A stretch of DNA of 64,000 nucleotides from Mesobacillus jeotgali (GTDB lineage Bacteria > Bacillota > Bacilli > Bacillales > Cytobacillaceae): the NCBI RefSeq assembly GCF_900166585.1, contig NZ_FVZC01000009.1, positions 2,243,444 through 2,307,443 of the forward strand, in the 5' to 3' direction. Of this stretch, positions 42,740 to 51,749 are shown piece after piece. The notes beneath the pieces were generated by a model, which saw only the letters and a program-made list of their open reading frames with translations, was not told the DNA's origin and made no database searches. The first letter of the stretch is position 1. Each line of letters opens with the position of its first letter. A program made the translations under genes and the position numbers.

Positions 42740-43972
42740 TTAATTCGTCTTAACCGCTCCTGAATACAGCTCAAATGCTTCATGAAGCGACTCAACGGCG
42801 GTTACCATTTGTTTTTCACTTACGACTGTGGAAACTTTGATTTCGGAAGTGCTGACCATTTTCACCTGGATGCCGTTTCCTTCGAGGACTTCGAACATCT
42901 TCGCGGCAACCCCCGGATTTGATACCATGCCGGATCCTACGATTGACACCTTTGCAAGGCCAGTTTCTGATTCGATTGCCTGATAGTTCAGGGTCTCCTT
43001 ATTACGCTCCAGTACATCCAGTGTTTCTGGCAGATCATTGCTCTTGATGGAGAATGAAATGTTGGCAGTTCCTGCTTCTGTCCGGCTTTGGACGATGATA
43101 TCGACATTGATTTGATTTTGTGCAAGTGTCGTGAAAATCGTAGAAAGCCCTTTTAAGGAAGTGCTCACCCCAAGGACTGATACTCTAGTGATTTTGTCTT
43201 CAAATGCCACTCCGCGTACAATTAGATTTTGTTCCATTTCATTCTCCTCCTCGATGATGGTGCCTCTTTCTTTTTCCATGCTTGATCTTACTTCAATAGG
43301 CAGTCCGTAGTTCTTGGCAAATTCGACCGCACGCGGGTGCAGCACTCCTGCCCCCAAATTTGCCAGTTCAAGCATTTCATCATAGGAAACACTCAGTAAC
43401 TTCCTGGCGCTTTTTACAAACCTAGGATCGGTCGTGAATACTCCGGTTACGTCTGTATAAATATCACATTTGTCTGCCTTCAATGCGGCTGCAAGAGCAA
43501 CTGCAGTGGTGTCTGATCCTCCGCGGCCAAGTGTCGTGATTTCCCCATCATCCGTTACTCCCTGGAATCCAGCGACAATCACTACCTTTCCTGACTTCAG
43601 CTCTTTGGAAATCCTGTCAGTATCAATATCAATTATCCGGGCATTGCCATGAACGGACTCGGTTTTGATCCCAGCCTGCCAGCCTGTAAAGGAAACTGCC
43701 TCAATTCCGCTTTGTGAAAGCGCCATAGAATAGAGTGCAATTGTAATTTGCTCTCCAGTCGTAAGGAGCATATCCATTTCCCTTTTGGATGGCGTCTTGG
43801 AAATATCATTCGCCATGTCGACAAGATGGTCGGTCGTTTTTCCCATGGCCGATACCACGACAACTACATTATTTCCGTTCTTTAATTCTTCTGCTGTCCT
43901 TAAAGCAGCATTCCTGATTCTTTCAACACTGCCAACCGATGTTCCGCCGAATTTCTGTACAATCAATCCCAT
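42740..43972 (-). CDS. lysC: aspartokinase II, alpha and beta subunits from overlapping starts
   Basis: Phosphorylates aspartate, the entry to lysine, threonine and methionine synthesis. The 410-aa alpha chain begins MGLIVQKFGGTSVGSVERIR and has TTLGRGGSDTTAVALAAAL and YTDVTGVFTTDPR, then two ACT domains from about residue 255. As in B. subtilis, an internal in-frame start (ATG at 43237, residue 246, MEQNLIVRGVAFEDK) has a strong GGAGGAG site at about 43242-43250 and would give a 165-aa beta subunit. A lysine riboswitch precedes the gene, consistent with the lysine-responsive isozyme. Confidence 0.96.
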   Translation of the reverse strand: MGLIVQKFGGTSVGSVERIRNAALRTAEELKNGNNVVVVVSAMGKTTDHLVDMANDISKTPSKREMDMLLTTGEQITIALYSMALSQSGIEAVSFTGWQAGIKTESVHGNARIIDIDTDRISKELKSGKVVIVAGFQGVTDDGEITTLGRGGSDTTAVALAAALKADKCDIYTDVTGVFTTDPRFVKSARKLLSVSYDEMLELANLGAGVLHPRAVEFAKNYGLPIEVRSSMEKERGTIIEEENEMEQNLIVRGVAFEDKITRVSVLGVSTSLKGLSTIFTTLAQNQINVDIIVQSRTEAGTANISFSIKSNDLPETLDVLERNKETLNYQAIESETGLAKVSIVGSGMVSNPGVAAKMFEVLEGNGIQVKMVSTSEIKVSTVVSEKQMVTAVESLHEAFELYSGAVKTN

Positions 43973-44077
43973 AAGTTTCCCCTGCCTCTTCTACTGTTTT
44001 GTGCCTCTTAAAGAGTTTCATGGCTTTTCCGCATATGTATTTTCCCCTGGCCTTTAAAAAAAAGAGCCATAAAAACA

Positions 44078-44315
44078 GAAAAAGCAATGGAAGTGGCTCC
44101 CATTGCTTGATAAACGTTTTTATACGCTGCAACATGAGATAGCACTCCAAGATGGCAATCTTGACAATCCTGCGTTTATTCAACGAAGGACCAGCGAGAA
44201 AATCGATAGGCATTCCCTCACTTCGGCGAACATCCCCTTTCAAAACCCTTCCTCGAATCCTATAATTCTCCGGGATTTTACTCTTGAAGCTCGCACCTCT
44301 ATCTTCACTTTAATA
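44078..44315 (-). promoter_or_regulatory. lysine riboswitch (L-box) and terminator ahead of lysC
   Basis: On the minus strand the aptamer shows AGAGGTGCGAGCTTCAAGAG near its 5' end, then GGATGTTCGCCGAAG, CTCGCTGGTCC and CTTGGAGTGCTATCTC, all typical of L-boxes. The expression platform ends with AGCAATGG and CCATTGCT arms and TTTTTCTGTTTTT at about 44078-44110. Lysine binding would favour this terminator and lower lysC expression. Confidence 0.9.
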
Positions 44316-44347
44316 CTCTAAAGTGATAACAATATGAAATTTTTATT

Positions 44348-44356
44348 ATTATAGCA
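44348..44356 (-). promoter_or_regulatory. extended -10 promoter element of lysC
   Basis: TGCTATAAT on the minus strand is a perfect extended -10, about 35 nt upstream of the L-box. The -35 is weak. Confidence 0.45.
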
Positions 44357-44378
44357 TACAAAAAAATAGAATGCTACC

Positions 44379-46151
44379 TTAATTCTGTAATTTCTGATAT
44401 AGTTCCTGTGCTACATTTGCTGGCAGTCCTGCCGCAGCTAGTTCTTCAACAGTGGCCTCGCGCATTTTTTTCACTGAACCGAAATGCTTCAAAAGAGCTT
44501 TCTTGCGTTTCTCTCCAATGCCATCGATATCGTCGAGTATGGACTGAAAAGCACTCTTCCCCCTCAACTGGCGGTGGAAGGTGATTGCGAAACGGTGGAC
44601 CTCATCCTGAATTCTTTGCAGCAGATAAAACTCCTGGCTGTTCCGCGGCAATTCGATTACCTGCAATGGATTGCCATAGAGCAGCTGTGAGGTCCTGTGC
44701 TTGTCATCCTTGGCAAGACCTGCAATCGGAATATCGAGCCCCAATTCATTCTCGAGGACATCCCGTGCCGACTCAATATGTCCTTTACCGCCATCGATGA
44801 TGATTAAATCGGGCAGCGGCAAAGCCTCTCTCAATACGCGGGTATACCTGCGGCGCACGACTTCCCTCATCGATTCGTAATCATCCGGCCCTTTAACCGA
44901 TTTAATCTTGTATTTCCTGTATTCCCTTTTCTCAGGCTTGCCGTCGATAAATACTATCATTGCGGAAACCGGGTCAGTTCCCTGGATATTCGAGTTATCG
45001 AAAGACTCGATTCGATGTGGAGTGTAGATTCCCATCTGCTTTCCAAGGTTTTCAACTGCCTTGATGGTCCTTTCCTCATCACGCTCAATCAGCGAGAACT
45101 TTTCTTCCAGAGCAATACGCGCGTTTTTGGAAGCCAAATGGACAAGCTCTTTTTTCTTGCCGCGCTGTGGCTTAAGGACTTTTACACCAAGCAAGCCCTC
45201 AGCCATTTCCAGATCGACGCTTTCGGGCACCAATATTTCTTTTGGCTTGAAATGCTCATTTTTTGAGTAAAACTGACCTAGGTACGTCAGGATATCTTCC
45301 TCAGGTTCATTATGGATTGGGAACATCGATACTTCCCGCTCGATCAGTTTTCCCTGGCGAATAAAGAACACCTGGACGCACATCCAGCCCTTATCGACAG
45401 AATAACCAAAAACGTCCCGGTCGGTAAAATCTGTCGTGGTCATTTTCTGCTTTTCCATCGTCGCCTCGATATGGGCAATCTTGTCGCGAAATTCCTTCGC
45501 CCGTTCAAAATCCAGGTCTTCGGCAGCAGCTGCCATTTTGGCCGTCAGATCTTCCTTGATTTCCTTGTAACCGCCATTCAGGAACCTGGCAATCTCATCG
45601 GTAATCTGCTTGTACTCCTCCTTGCTGACTTCCTTGATACATGGTGCAAGACACTGGCCCATGTGATAATAAAGACAGACTCGGTCAGGCAGAGTCGAGC
45701 ATTTTCTGAGCGGATAAATCCTGTCGAGCAGTTTTTTCGTCTCATTTGCCGCCTGTACGTTAGGATACGGTCCAAAATATTTGCCGCTGTCCTTCTTGAC
45801 CTTCCGGGTAATGATCAGCTTTGGATGGCGCTCTGCCGTAAGCTTGATGAAGGGATAGCTCTTATCATCCTTGAGCATGATATTATACTTCGGGTCATAT
45901 TTTTTGATCAGGTTGATCTCAAGAAGCAGTGCCTCCATATCGGAAGAGGTGACAATATACTCAAAGTCCTCGATTTCATTGACAAGCCGAAGCGTTTTGC
46001 CGTCATGCGATCCGGTGAAATAGGAACGCACCCTGTTTTTCAAGACCTTGGCTTTCCCGACATAAATGATGGTTCCCTGCCTGTCCTTCATTAAATAACA
46101 TCCTGGCTGTGCAGGGAGAAGAGCAAGCTTATTTTTAATTTGCTCATTCAT
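44379..46151 (-). CDS. uvrC: excinuclease ABC subunit C
   Basis: Makes both incisions in nucleotide excision repair. The 590-aa product has the GIY-YIG domain ([20 protein letters not shown]), the UVR/UvrB-contact helix around residue 200 ([17 protein letters not shown]), an RNase H-like endonuclease region ([20 protein letters not shown]) and C-terminal HhH motifs ([20 protein letters not shown]). The ATG at 46151 has AGGAGG upstream and overlaps the stop of the preceding membrane-protein gene by 8 nt. Confidence 0.96.
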   Translation of the reverse strand: MNEQIKNKLALLPAQPGCYLMKDRQGTIIYVGKAKVLKNRVRSYFTGSHDGKTLRLVNEIEDFEYIVTSSDMEALLLEINLIKKYDPKYNIMLKDDKSYPFIKLTAERHPKLIITRKVKKDSGKYFGPYPNVQAANETKKLLDRIYPLRKCSTLPDRVCLYYHMGQCLAPCIKEVSKEEYKQITDEIARFLNGGYKEIKEDLTAKMAAAAEDLDFERAKEFRDKIAHIEATMEKQKMTTTDFTDRDVFGYSVDKGWMCVQVFFIRQGKLIEREVSMFPIHNEPEEDILTYLGQFYSKNEHFKPKEILVPESVDLEMAEGLLGVKVLKPQRGKKKELVHLASKNARIALEEKFSLIERDEERTIKAVENLGKQMGIYTPHRIESFDNSNIQGTDPVSAMIVFIDGKPEKREYRKYKIKSVKGPDDYESMREVVRRRYTRVLREALPLPDLIIIDGGKGHIESARDVLENELGLDIPIAGLAKDDKHRTSQLLYGNPLQVIELPRNSQEFYLLQRIQDEVHRFAITFHRQLRGKSAFQSILDDIDGIGEKRKKALLKHFGSVKKMREATVEELAAAGLPANVAQELYQKLQN

Positions 46152-47628
46152 GCGATTCACCTCCTGTTACGGTGTCCAATTTATATAAAACAATCTCATG
46201 ATAGACTGGATCGAAAATCTCATTTGATTTAAATGTTTTTATTTTTTCAATCTTCCCTTGAAGGTTAAACCCCTGGGAACGGAAGCCGTCAACTACACTA
46301 TTGGTTAGATAAACGCTTTTCCCTTCATATAAACTCTGGTCATGAAGGAATATTTTATAGGTGTAGATTCGCTTATGCGCAAAGGGCATTTCCAGGAACT
46401 GAAGCACTCGTGTTTCCTCCCAAGTGTATAGCACAAAATCGCCGGTCTGCCCCTCGAGATAATCTGCGAGCTGATAAACAGCCGGTGATGACTCGGCCTG
46501 CTCCTGCACATAGCCTGATGAAATAATTGCCTGGGCAATGATTACGGCTACAGCAAGAAATCTGGCAAAACCTAATGCTCTCTTTTTTAAAAAAACAATC
46601 AAGCAGAGAAACACCAGCAGCAGCGCAAGGGGCAATATATGCCTTGGCTTCTCGATATTCTGGGCAAAAAGCGCCCATCCGCCATAAGCAAGCATCAGCA
46701 ATATACCTAATCGGACAGTGCTATGCTTCAAGATCCTGCTTTTGGGAGCCGGCATAAAAATGAATATACCGATAAGTATATATAATACCATCAAAACAGC
46801 TGTTCGTGAAAATATTCCCCACCATAAAATGTTGGTAAACAAAAATGCTTGCAGCCTTTCCAGTATGGATAGTTCATTCGATATCGAAGTGCCTCCCCAT
46901 TCCTGAAAGTGGCCGCCGGTGAATCCGAATGCCAGCTCCAGGAAATTGCCAAGGCTTCCTTCTGTTAAAATGATCCCGGCAACCCAAATTAGCTGAAACA
47001 GGCCAGCAATGGCCGAAAACTTAAGAATATCAGGCAAATTCAGCTGTTGTTTGGTCCATTTTTTATAAAAAAGATAAATGAGCCCGATTCCCATCGGAAT
47101 ATAACTCAATCTGATCCCTAAAAGCACACTGAATAAAAACAACGGCAGGAGCATCCATTTCCCCGAATCTCTAGATTCAGCTGCCACTATGCTCCAGAAG
47201 TACCACCAGAATGCGGCAAGCGCTGCTCCTTCAGACATCGGCTGATTGACGATAATCAAAGGAAAGCTGGCTGTATAAATAGCTGCTGCCACAACGAAAG
47301 CATTCTCTTTTTCTACAACTCTTGATGAAAGAAAGTAAACGGGTATGATTGAGCTTGCATAAAATAGTACATTGAATGCCACCAGGGCCTGACCTGGATT
47401 GTGCACAATATTTTCGGTGAGCAAGCCACCTAAGATAAAATACGGATATCCTGGAAAATGCGGCTGCATCGCCCTTATGTCGTACCTTTCAAGGGCAAGG
47501 GCAAAATCCACCTGATCCCATGATGAAACGAATGGATTCAGTGAATTTAACTGGACAGCAAAAATATAAAGAACCGCAATCATACTCAGTCCAAGTACTA
47601 TTACCCTGTTCACTTTTTCAGAAGCCAT
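46144..47628 (-). CDS. polytopic membrane protein resembling GT-C glycosyltransferases
   Basis: A 494-aa protein with about ten hydrophobic segments. After the first membrane helix comes an extracytoplasmic loop, [20 protein letters not shown], holding acidic residues where GT-C (family 39-like) enzymes place their catalytic aspartate. The C-terminal 120 residues form a soluble domain ([15 protein letters not shown]). I infer a lipid-linked sugar transferase but cannot name the substrate. It overlaps uvrC by 8 nt and so may be cotranscribed with it. No counterpart is known to me at this position in B. subtilis; it belongs to the accessory block. Confidence 0.6.
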   Translation of the reverse strand: MASEKVNRVIVLGLSMIAVLYIFAVQLNSLNPFVSSWDQVDFALALERYDIRAMQPHFPGYPYFILGGLLTENIVHNPGQALVAFNVLFYASSIIPVYFLSSRVVEKENAFVVAAAIYTASFPLIIVNQPMSEGAALAAFWWYFWSIVAAESRDSGKWMLLPLFLFSVLLGIRLSYIPMGIGLIYLFYKKWTKQQLNLPDILKFSAIAGLFQLIWVAGIILTEGSLGNFLELAFGFTGGHFQEWGGTSISNELSILERLQAFLFTNILWWGIFSRTAVLMVLYILIGIFIFMPAPKSRILKHSTVRLGILLMLAYGGWALFAQNIEKPRHILPLALLLVFLCLIVFLKKRALGFARFLAVAVIIAQAIISSGYVQEQAESSPAVYQLADYLEGQTGDFVLYTWEETRVLQFLEMPFAHKRIYTYKIFLHDQSLYEGKSVYLTNSVVDGFRSQGFNLQGKIEKIKTFKSNEIFDPVYHEIVLYKLDTVTGGESHE

Positions 47629-47670
47629 TTATCTTCACCAACTAACTTTCAAAAAATTATTTTAAGGTAT

Positions 47671-47704
47671 GAAAAAAGTACAAGGAATTTCCCTGTACTT
47701 TTTC
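47671..47704 (-). terminator. terminator of the FTR1 operon
   Basis: Arms AAAAAGTACA and TGTACTTTTT with a short inner helix, between the FTR1 gene and the GT-C-like gene; T-runs on both strands. Confidence 0.8.
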
Positions 47705-47737
47705 TGGAGAGAGGATCATAATACCTCACAAAAGTTC

Positions 47738-48664
47738 TTATTTTACTTGTGGGTTGAGCACGTTCACCTGTTTTTCTGCCTTTTTGTTTTCGGCAGCTTT
47801 CACTTTACTGCTGCGTGATGAGGTAAAGAGGTAAATTGCCGTGAAGTATCCAATATACGCAATGACTTCTTCAATGGAAGGCATTGATGAATATCCGAAT
47901 AAAGCCTTCAGGAAGATTCCTACATCTCCTGACAGCAACGGAGCGACACCATGGTCCCGCAAATAATGGGCATGGTCAATCGGATGTTCCGGCAACAGCC
48001 AGGTAATATCATAAACATGGTACATAACACTGCCGATCAAATTTATATCCTGCATCATAGAAATCGCCTGGACCAGCAAACCTGCTGCAATCAGGATGAT
48101 GAATGCTCCAGTGATTTGGAAGAATGTTTTAAGCTTAACCTTCATTGTACCTTTAAAGAACATGTAAGATACAACTACTGCAATTATCGTTCCTGTTATC
48201 GCTCCCCAACCCTGCATCGCGGCACCGATATTCCCGCCAGTGATCGCAGCGAAGAAGAATACAGTTTCAATTCCTTCTCGCAATACTACTAGGAATGAAT
48301 GGATGACCATTCCAATGATATTTCCAGTGGAAATAAATTTATTCATTTTTCCTTCCATATTGCCCTTTAGGTCTTTGCTATGGCTGGCCATCCAGAATAC
48401 CATCTGGGTTAGAAGGACAGTCGATACAACCATGATTCCGATTTTCAGATAAATCTCACTGCCCATTGCGGCAAATCCAGTGAAGACTACCTGAAACAGA
48501 ATGGCTACTCCTATACTTGCAAGAACAGCAAGGCCTGCGCCCAGCCAAACATACTTGGTATACTTTGGATTACCAGTCCTCTTTAAGTATGTTGTAATGA
48601 TGCCAATGATTAATAACGCTTCCAATACTTCACGAAAAGTGATCAATAATGCTTGTACTTCCAC
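47738..48664 (-). CDS. FTR1/EfeU-family iron permease
   Basis: High-affinity iron permease of 308 aa with seven or so membrane segments. Both REXXE iron-binding motifs are intact: REVLE at residues 11-15 and REGIE at 129-133. I take the GTG at 48664 (MEVQALLITFREVLEALL), which has GGGGAG eight nt upstream; an in-frame TTG at 48685 has no such site. It is the second gene of a Fur-controlled operon. The usual EfeB peroxidase partner is not present in the window. Confidence 0.92.
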   Translation of the reverse strand: MEVQALLITFREVLEALLIIGIITTYLKRTGNPKYTKYVWLGAGLAVLASIGVAILFQVVFTGFAAMGSEIYLKIGIMVVSTVLLTQMVFWMASHSKDLKGNMEGKMNKFISTGNIIGMVIHSFLVVLREGIETVFFFAAITGGNIGAAMQGWGAITGTIIAVVVSYMFFKGTMKVKLKTFFQITGAFIILIAAGLLVQAISMMQDINLIGSVMYHVYDITWLLPEHPIDHAHYLRDHGVAPLLSGDVGIFLKALFGYSSMPSIEEVIAYIGYFTAIYLFTSSRSSKVKAAENKKAEKQVNVLNPQVK

Positions 48665-48700
48665 TGCTGATTCTCCCCTCTCCAAGGTGTCATCGTAATT

Positions 48701-49456
48701 TTAAGATCTTCTTTTTCTGATTCCAATTATCACTAAAGCAGCAAGGACAGCAACAATCAGGACCAAAGGAATCCAATTTCGCAAATTCGACAAGTCGGTC
48801 CAGTCCTTTTTGCCTGTTGCAGCAACTTCCTCGCCTGTGTCAGAGAAGTGTCCTACTTCAAGGCTGGGAAGATTGAATTGCTTTTGCAAAGCCTTTAAAA
48901 TTTCATCTTTTGTTGTTTTAAAAGTTTCAATGTCAGATGGCTTCTTCCCGACTCCAAAAAGTCCGGGATTCCCCAAAGCTTCAAGTGCTGTATCAAAGTC
49001 CGCTTTAATTTGTTTATCAAGTTCAGGATCTTTTGCTTCCACGTTTGGCGACAGCGCCTGATATGTAGCAAAGCCTTTGGCAAGAAGTTTTTTAGAAGTA
49101 TCATACTCCTCAAAACTCTTTTCAATGCTCTCAAGCCTTCTTGCAATATTCAAAACCAAAAGCTTCTCCATATTGTCAATAGTGGCTTCTTTATCCTTAT
49201 CATTCAAGCTTTCCATAATGACTTCTCCAGGCTCAGGTCCCATGTGCATATCAACTTCTTCTTTTACTGTTTCAAACAGAGACGTTGCTGCCGAGAAGTT
49301 TGGAGGGTCCTCATCAAGTTTCAGCTGCATCTCCTTATAGACCTCAGCGACTTTCTCTTCATTGGGGTCACCATATGAATATGCGCTGGCTGTCATCGGA
49401 ATGCTGCTGCTGAGAATGAATATCAATGAAAAACAAAAAAATATAGTTTTTTTCAT
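48701..49456 (-). CDS. secreted, C-terminally anchored partner of the FTR1 permease
   Basis: A 251-aa protein with an N-terminal signal peptide (about 1-25, ending TASA), a long helical acidic extracytoplasmic region and a C-terminal transmembrane segment (WIPLVLIVAVLAALVIIGIR) followed by KRRS. The helical part resembles the extracytoplasmic region found fused to some bacterial FTR1 proteins. I infer that it delivers or oxidises iron at the permease; no cupredoxin or peroxidase motif is visible. First gene of the operon, directly under a Fur box. Confidence 0.65.
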   Translation of the reverse strand: MKKTIFFCFSLIFILSSSIPMTASAYSYGDPNEEKVAEVYKEMQLKLDEDPPNFSAATSLFETVKEEVDMHMGPEPGEVIMESLNDKDKEATIDNMEKLLVLNIARRLESIEKSFEEYDTSKKLLAKGFATYQALSPNVEAKDPELDKQIKADFDTALEALGNPGLFGVGKKPSDIETFKTTKDEILKALQKQFNLPSLEVGHFSDTGEEVAATGKKDWTDLSNLRNWIPLVLIVAVLAALVIIGIRKRRS

Positions 49457-49482
49457 TAGTCGTTTTCCCTCCTACAATGATA

Positions 49483-49511
49483 ATGATAATGATTATCAAT
49501 ATGTATGTCAA
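49483..49511 (-). promoter_or_regulatory. promoter and Fur box of the FTR1 operon
   Basis: On the minus strand TTGACA (49506-49511) and TATCAT (49483-49488) are 17 bp apart. The spacer and -10 are covered by a perfect 7-1-7 Fur box, TGATAATGATTATCA (49484-49498). The -35 overlaps the last codons of the upstream glycosyltransferase gene. Iron-loaded Fur should block the promoter. Confidence 0.85.
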
Positions 49512-50281
49512 TCATATTTGATAAACGTCACTTTTTTGTCACTATTTTTACTGCTTTTACGTTGGAATTTCTCTTCCCCGGATACCTTAATGACCGGCCT
49601 TGTCATTTCGCGATATACGGCGGGCACGACATTCGTCATATATTTCTTGAAGGAAATGAAGGATGTACCAGTTGTCCTCACTCGGTATTTTATCGGTACT
49701 TCAAGAACCCTGTAACCCTTTCTCACAAGGTTCAGCGTCAATACTTGAGCATAATTGTAATCATGAATAATCTCCGCATGCTTCAGCACCTGCCGGGAGA
49801 AGGCCCTCATTCCTGATTGTCCATCATACAGCCACTTTCTCAATAATAAGGTTTGCAGGAAGGTAAAAATATAGTTGCCCATCCTGCGGTGAAATTTCAT
49901 TCCTTTTATTGTGCCCATAAAACGGGATCCCATTGTATAATCTGTCTCACCATTGATAATGGGTTTAACTATGTCAGGAATCTGCCATGCGGGGTATTCC
50001 CCATCTGCATCAATCATTACGCCGACGTCTGCCCCCATTTTGTAGCATGCATCCAGTCCTTCTCGGACCGCGGCACCGAGGCCGCGGTTTTTTTCAAAGC
50101 TGATGATATGGTCGGCTCCCGCTTTTCTCGCTTCAGCAACCGTTCCATCTGTTGATCCATCATCAATGACTAGCACTTCTACTTGATCAACTCCGGCAAA
50201 ACTGCGCGGAATATTGCCAATCACTTCACCTATTGATTCCTCTTCATTAAATGCAGGTAAAAATACGATAACTTTATTCAA
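49508..50281 (-). CDS. family 2 glycosyltransferase
   Basis: GT-A fold glycosyltransferase, about 257 aa, resembling dolichyl-phosphate or undecaprenyl-phosphate sugar synthases. Motifs: VIVFLPAFNEEESIGEVI, VLVIDDGSTDGT, NRGLGAAVREGL, the metal-binding DADGEYP, and GQSGMRAFSR. I suggest a TTG at 50281, giving MNKVIVFLPAFNEE with an 8-nt overlap of the preceding gene; an ATG at 50314 would overlap by 41 nt. Last gene of a four-gene operon; no terminator follows before the FTR1 promoter, so some read-through into the iron genes is possible. Confidence 0.85.
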   Translation of the reverse strand: MNKVIVFLPAFNEEESIGEVIGNIPRSFAGVDQVEVLVIDDGSTDGTVAEARKAGADHIISFEKNRGLGAAVREGLDACYKMGADVGVMIDADGEYPAWQIPDIVKPIINGETDYTMGSRFMGTIKGMKFHRRMGNYIFTFLQTLLLRKWLYDGQSGMRAFSRQVLKHAEIIHDYNYAQVLTLNLVRKGYRVLEVPIKYRVRTTGTSFISFKKYMTNVVPAVYREMTRPVIKVSGEEKFQRKSSKNSDKKVTFIKYD

Positions 50282-51749
50282 ATCGATTCTCTTCTTTCTC
50301 TGCTTTGATTGCATCCATCAGCACTTTTCCCCTGCTGCTGGCCGGGTATGGCGCTCCCATCAAATAAGATATCGTCGGAGCAAGTGAGACCAGACTATGC
50401 TTTTCCTGGACTTTATTTCCCTTCTTGATATGCGGTCCATGCATGAAAAATGGAACGAATCTTTCCCCTTCGTCAAGGTGGCCATGGCCTCCTATGCCAT
50501 CAGCCTGCCCATGGTCTGCACAAATGACCAGTGTGGTATTCTCCATTTTCCCTTCAGCCTCGAGCCAATCTACGAATTCCTTGATCAGCGCATCGGCTTC
50601 CTCGATTTTTTCAATGTAATCATCATATAGCACCCCGCGGCTGTGACCAACCTGGTCTGTTCCGATCATTTGCACGATAAACAGGTCAGGATCCTGCTCA
50701 TCCATTATCTTTCTTGCCCTTGCAAGCATATTGGTGTCTGCCTTGTCCTTATGCATTACAGCTGTTACCGTCTCAACATCGCTCCCCATTGCATCAACGA
50801 GATGGGCAATGCCCAGCAGTCTTCCTCTTTTGCCGACTTTCCTGAGCGAGTCAAAAATCGTTTCGGCATTAACACCGAGCTTATAGACCATGTTCGATTT
50901 AATGCCGTGTTCAAACGGATAAGTACCCGTGAACATTGAGCTAAAACAAACGACCGTCCTTGCAGGATACAAGGTTTCCATGTTCAGGAATTCTGTACCA
51001 TTCTCTTTTAATTGATCGAGAAAAGGGGTACTCGCTTCGTAAAATCGTTCCTTGCGCATACCATCGATAACAATGACGATCACTTTGTCTGAAAGGCCGT
51101 TTTCAGGTACTTCCGGTCCCTCATCCTTTGTATAGGTATCGTACGCCTTCGGTTTCCAGTCAAATAAATATCTGTGCAAAATAAACGCAAATAGCAATAC
51201 GAAGCCGTAAAATAAAGCCATGTCCATGAGCGGCAGACCCAGATTACCAGAGAAAGCGATAAATGACATTTCCCATAAGGACAGAAGCAGCAATACTTTC
51301 AGAAGCTGTTCCTGGGCATTTCCGCTGGTCGTATCACTGTTCTTTAACACCAGTTTCCAAAACCTTGTGAAGTTTAGCCAGGAAGTGCCAATTCTCAAGT
51401 GGTAATAAAGCGTACCCCAGAAAAACACAGTGAAGAAAAAATAAAGGCCAGCCGCAAACAGCAGCAAATTCAAATTAAGGTCAGGCCACAAGATAATAAA
51501 AACAATAAACGGAATCCATAAATAGTTTCTCAAAAACAGCGGAAAATCATAAATAAAATACATAATAAAGAGCGGCAGTACCGTGAGCAGAGCGATAAGA
51601 AAATCCATTATCCCTTCCGCACTGCCCAAATCTCCGAGGTGGAATAAAAGCATCGTGCCAACTGTAAAAATTGGCGTGAAAGGCTTCCCTTCATTAAGCA
51701 AATTCCAGCTTCGGGCCGCGAATTTTTCAAATTTAGATGCGCTTTTCAT
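50274..51749 (-). CDS. membrane-linked alkaline phosphatase superfamily enzyme (phosphodiesterase-like)
   Basis: A 491-aa protein with an N-terminal membrane region of about six segments (residues 25-200) fused to a soluble AP-superfamily domain. Metal ligands and nucleophile region are visible: VIVIDGMRKERF, YPARTVVCFSSMFTG (probable threonine nucleophile), GTDQVGHSRG, ICADHGQ and GGHGHL. It resembles nucleotide pyrophosphatase or phosphoglycerol-transferase-like enzymes. In this operon it may remove or transfer a phospho-group on a glycolipid; that is inference. Its start overlaps the preceding gene (ATGA at 51746-51749). Confidence 0.8.
   Translation of the reverse strand: MKSASKFEKFAARSWNLLNEGKPFTPIFTVGTMLLFHLGDLGSAEGIMDFLIALLTVLPLFIMYFIYDFPLFLRNYLWIPFIVFIILWPDLNLNLLLFAAGLYFFFTVFFWGTLYYHLRIGTSWLNFTRFWKLVLKNSDTTSGNAQEQLLKVLLLLSLWEMSFIAFSGNLGLPLMDMALFYGFVLLFAFILHRYLFDWKPKAYDTYTKDEGPEVPENGLSDKVIVIVIDGMRKERFYEASTPFLDQLKENGTEFLNMETLYPARTVVCFSSMFTGTYPFEHGIKSNMVYKLGVNAETIFDSLRKVGKRGRLLGIAHLVDAMGSDVETVTAVMHKDKADTNMLARARKIMDEQDPDLFIVQMIGTDQVGHSRGVLYDDYIEKIEEADALIKEFVDWLEAEGKMENTTLVICADHGQADGIGGHGHLDEGERFVPFFMHGPHIKKGNKVQEKHSLVSLAPTISYLMGAPYPASSRGKVLMDAIKAEKEENRFE

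Noticed and set aside
41606..42763. Three long overlapping + strand ORFs (up to 385 codons) across array 2
   Set aside because: They exist because the repeat has no stop in any frame and the period is not a multiple of three. No ribosome site is seen, composition is extreme, and all frames give the same peptide cycle.
43923..44243. 106-codon minus-strand ORF upstream of lysC
   Set aside because: It lies across the lysine riboswitch and its terminator; RNA structure explains the sequence.
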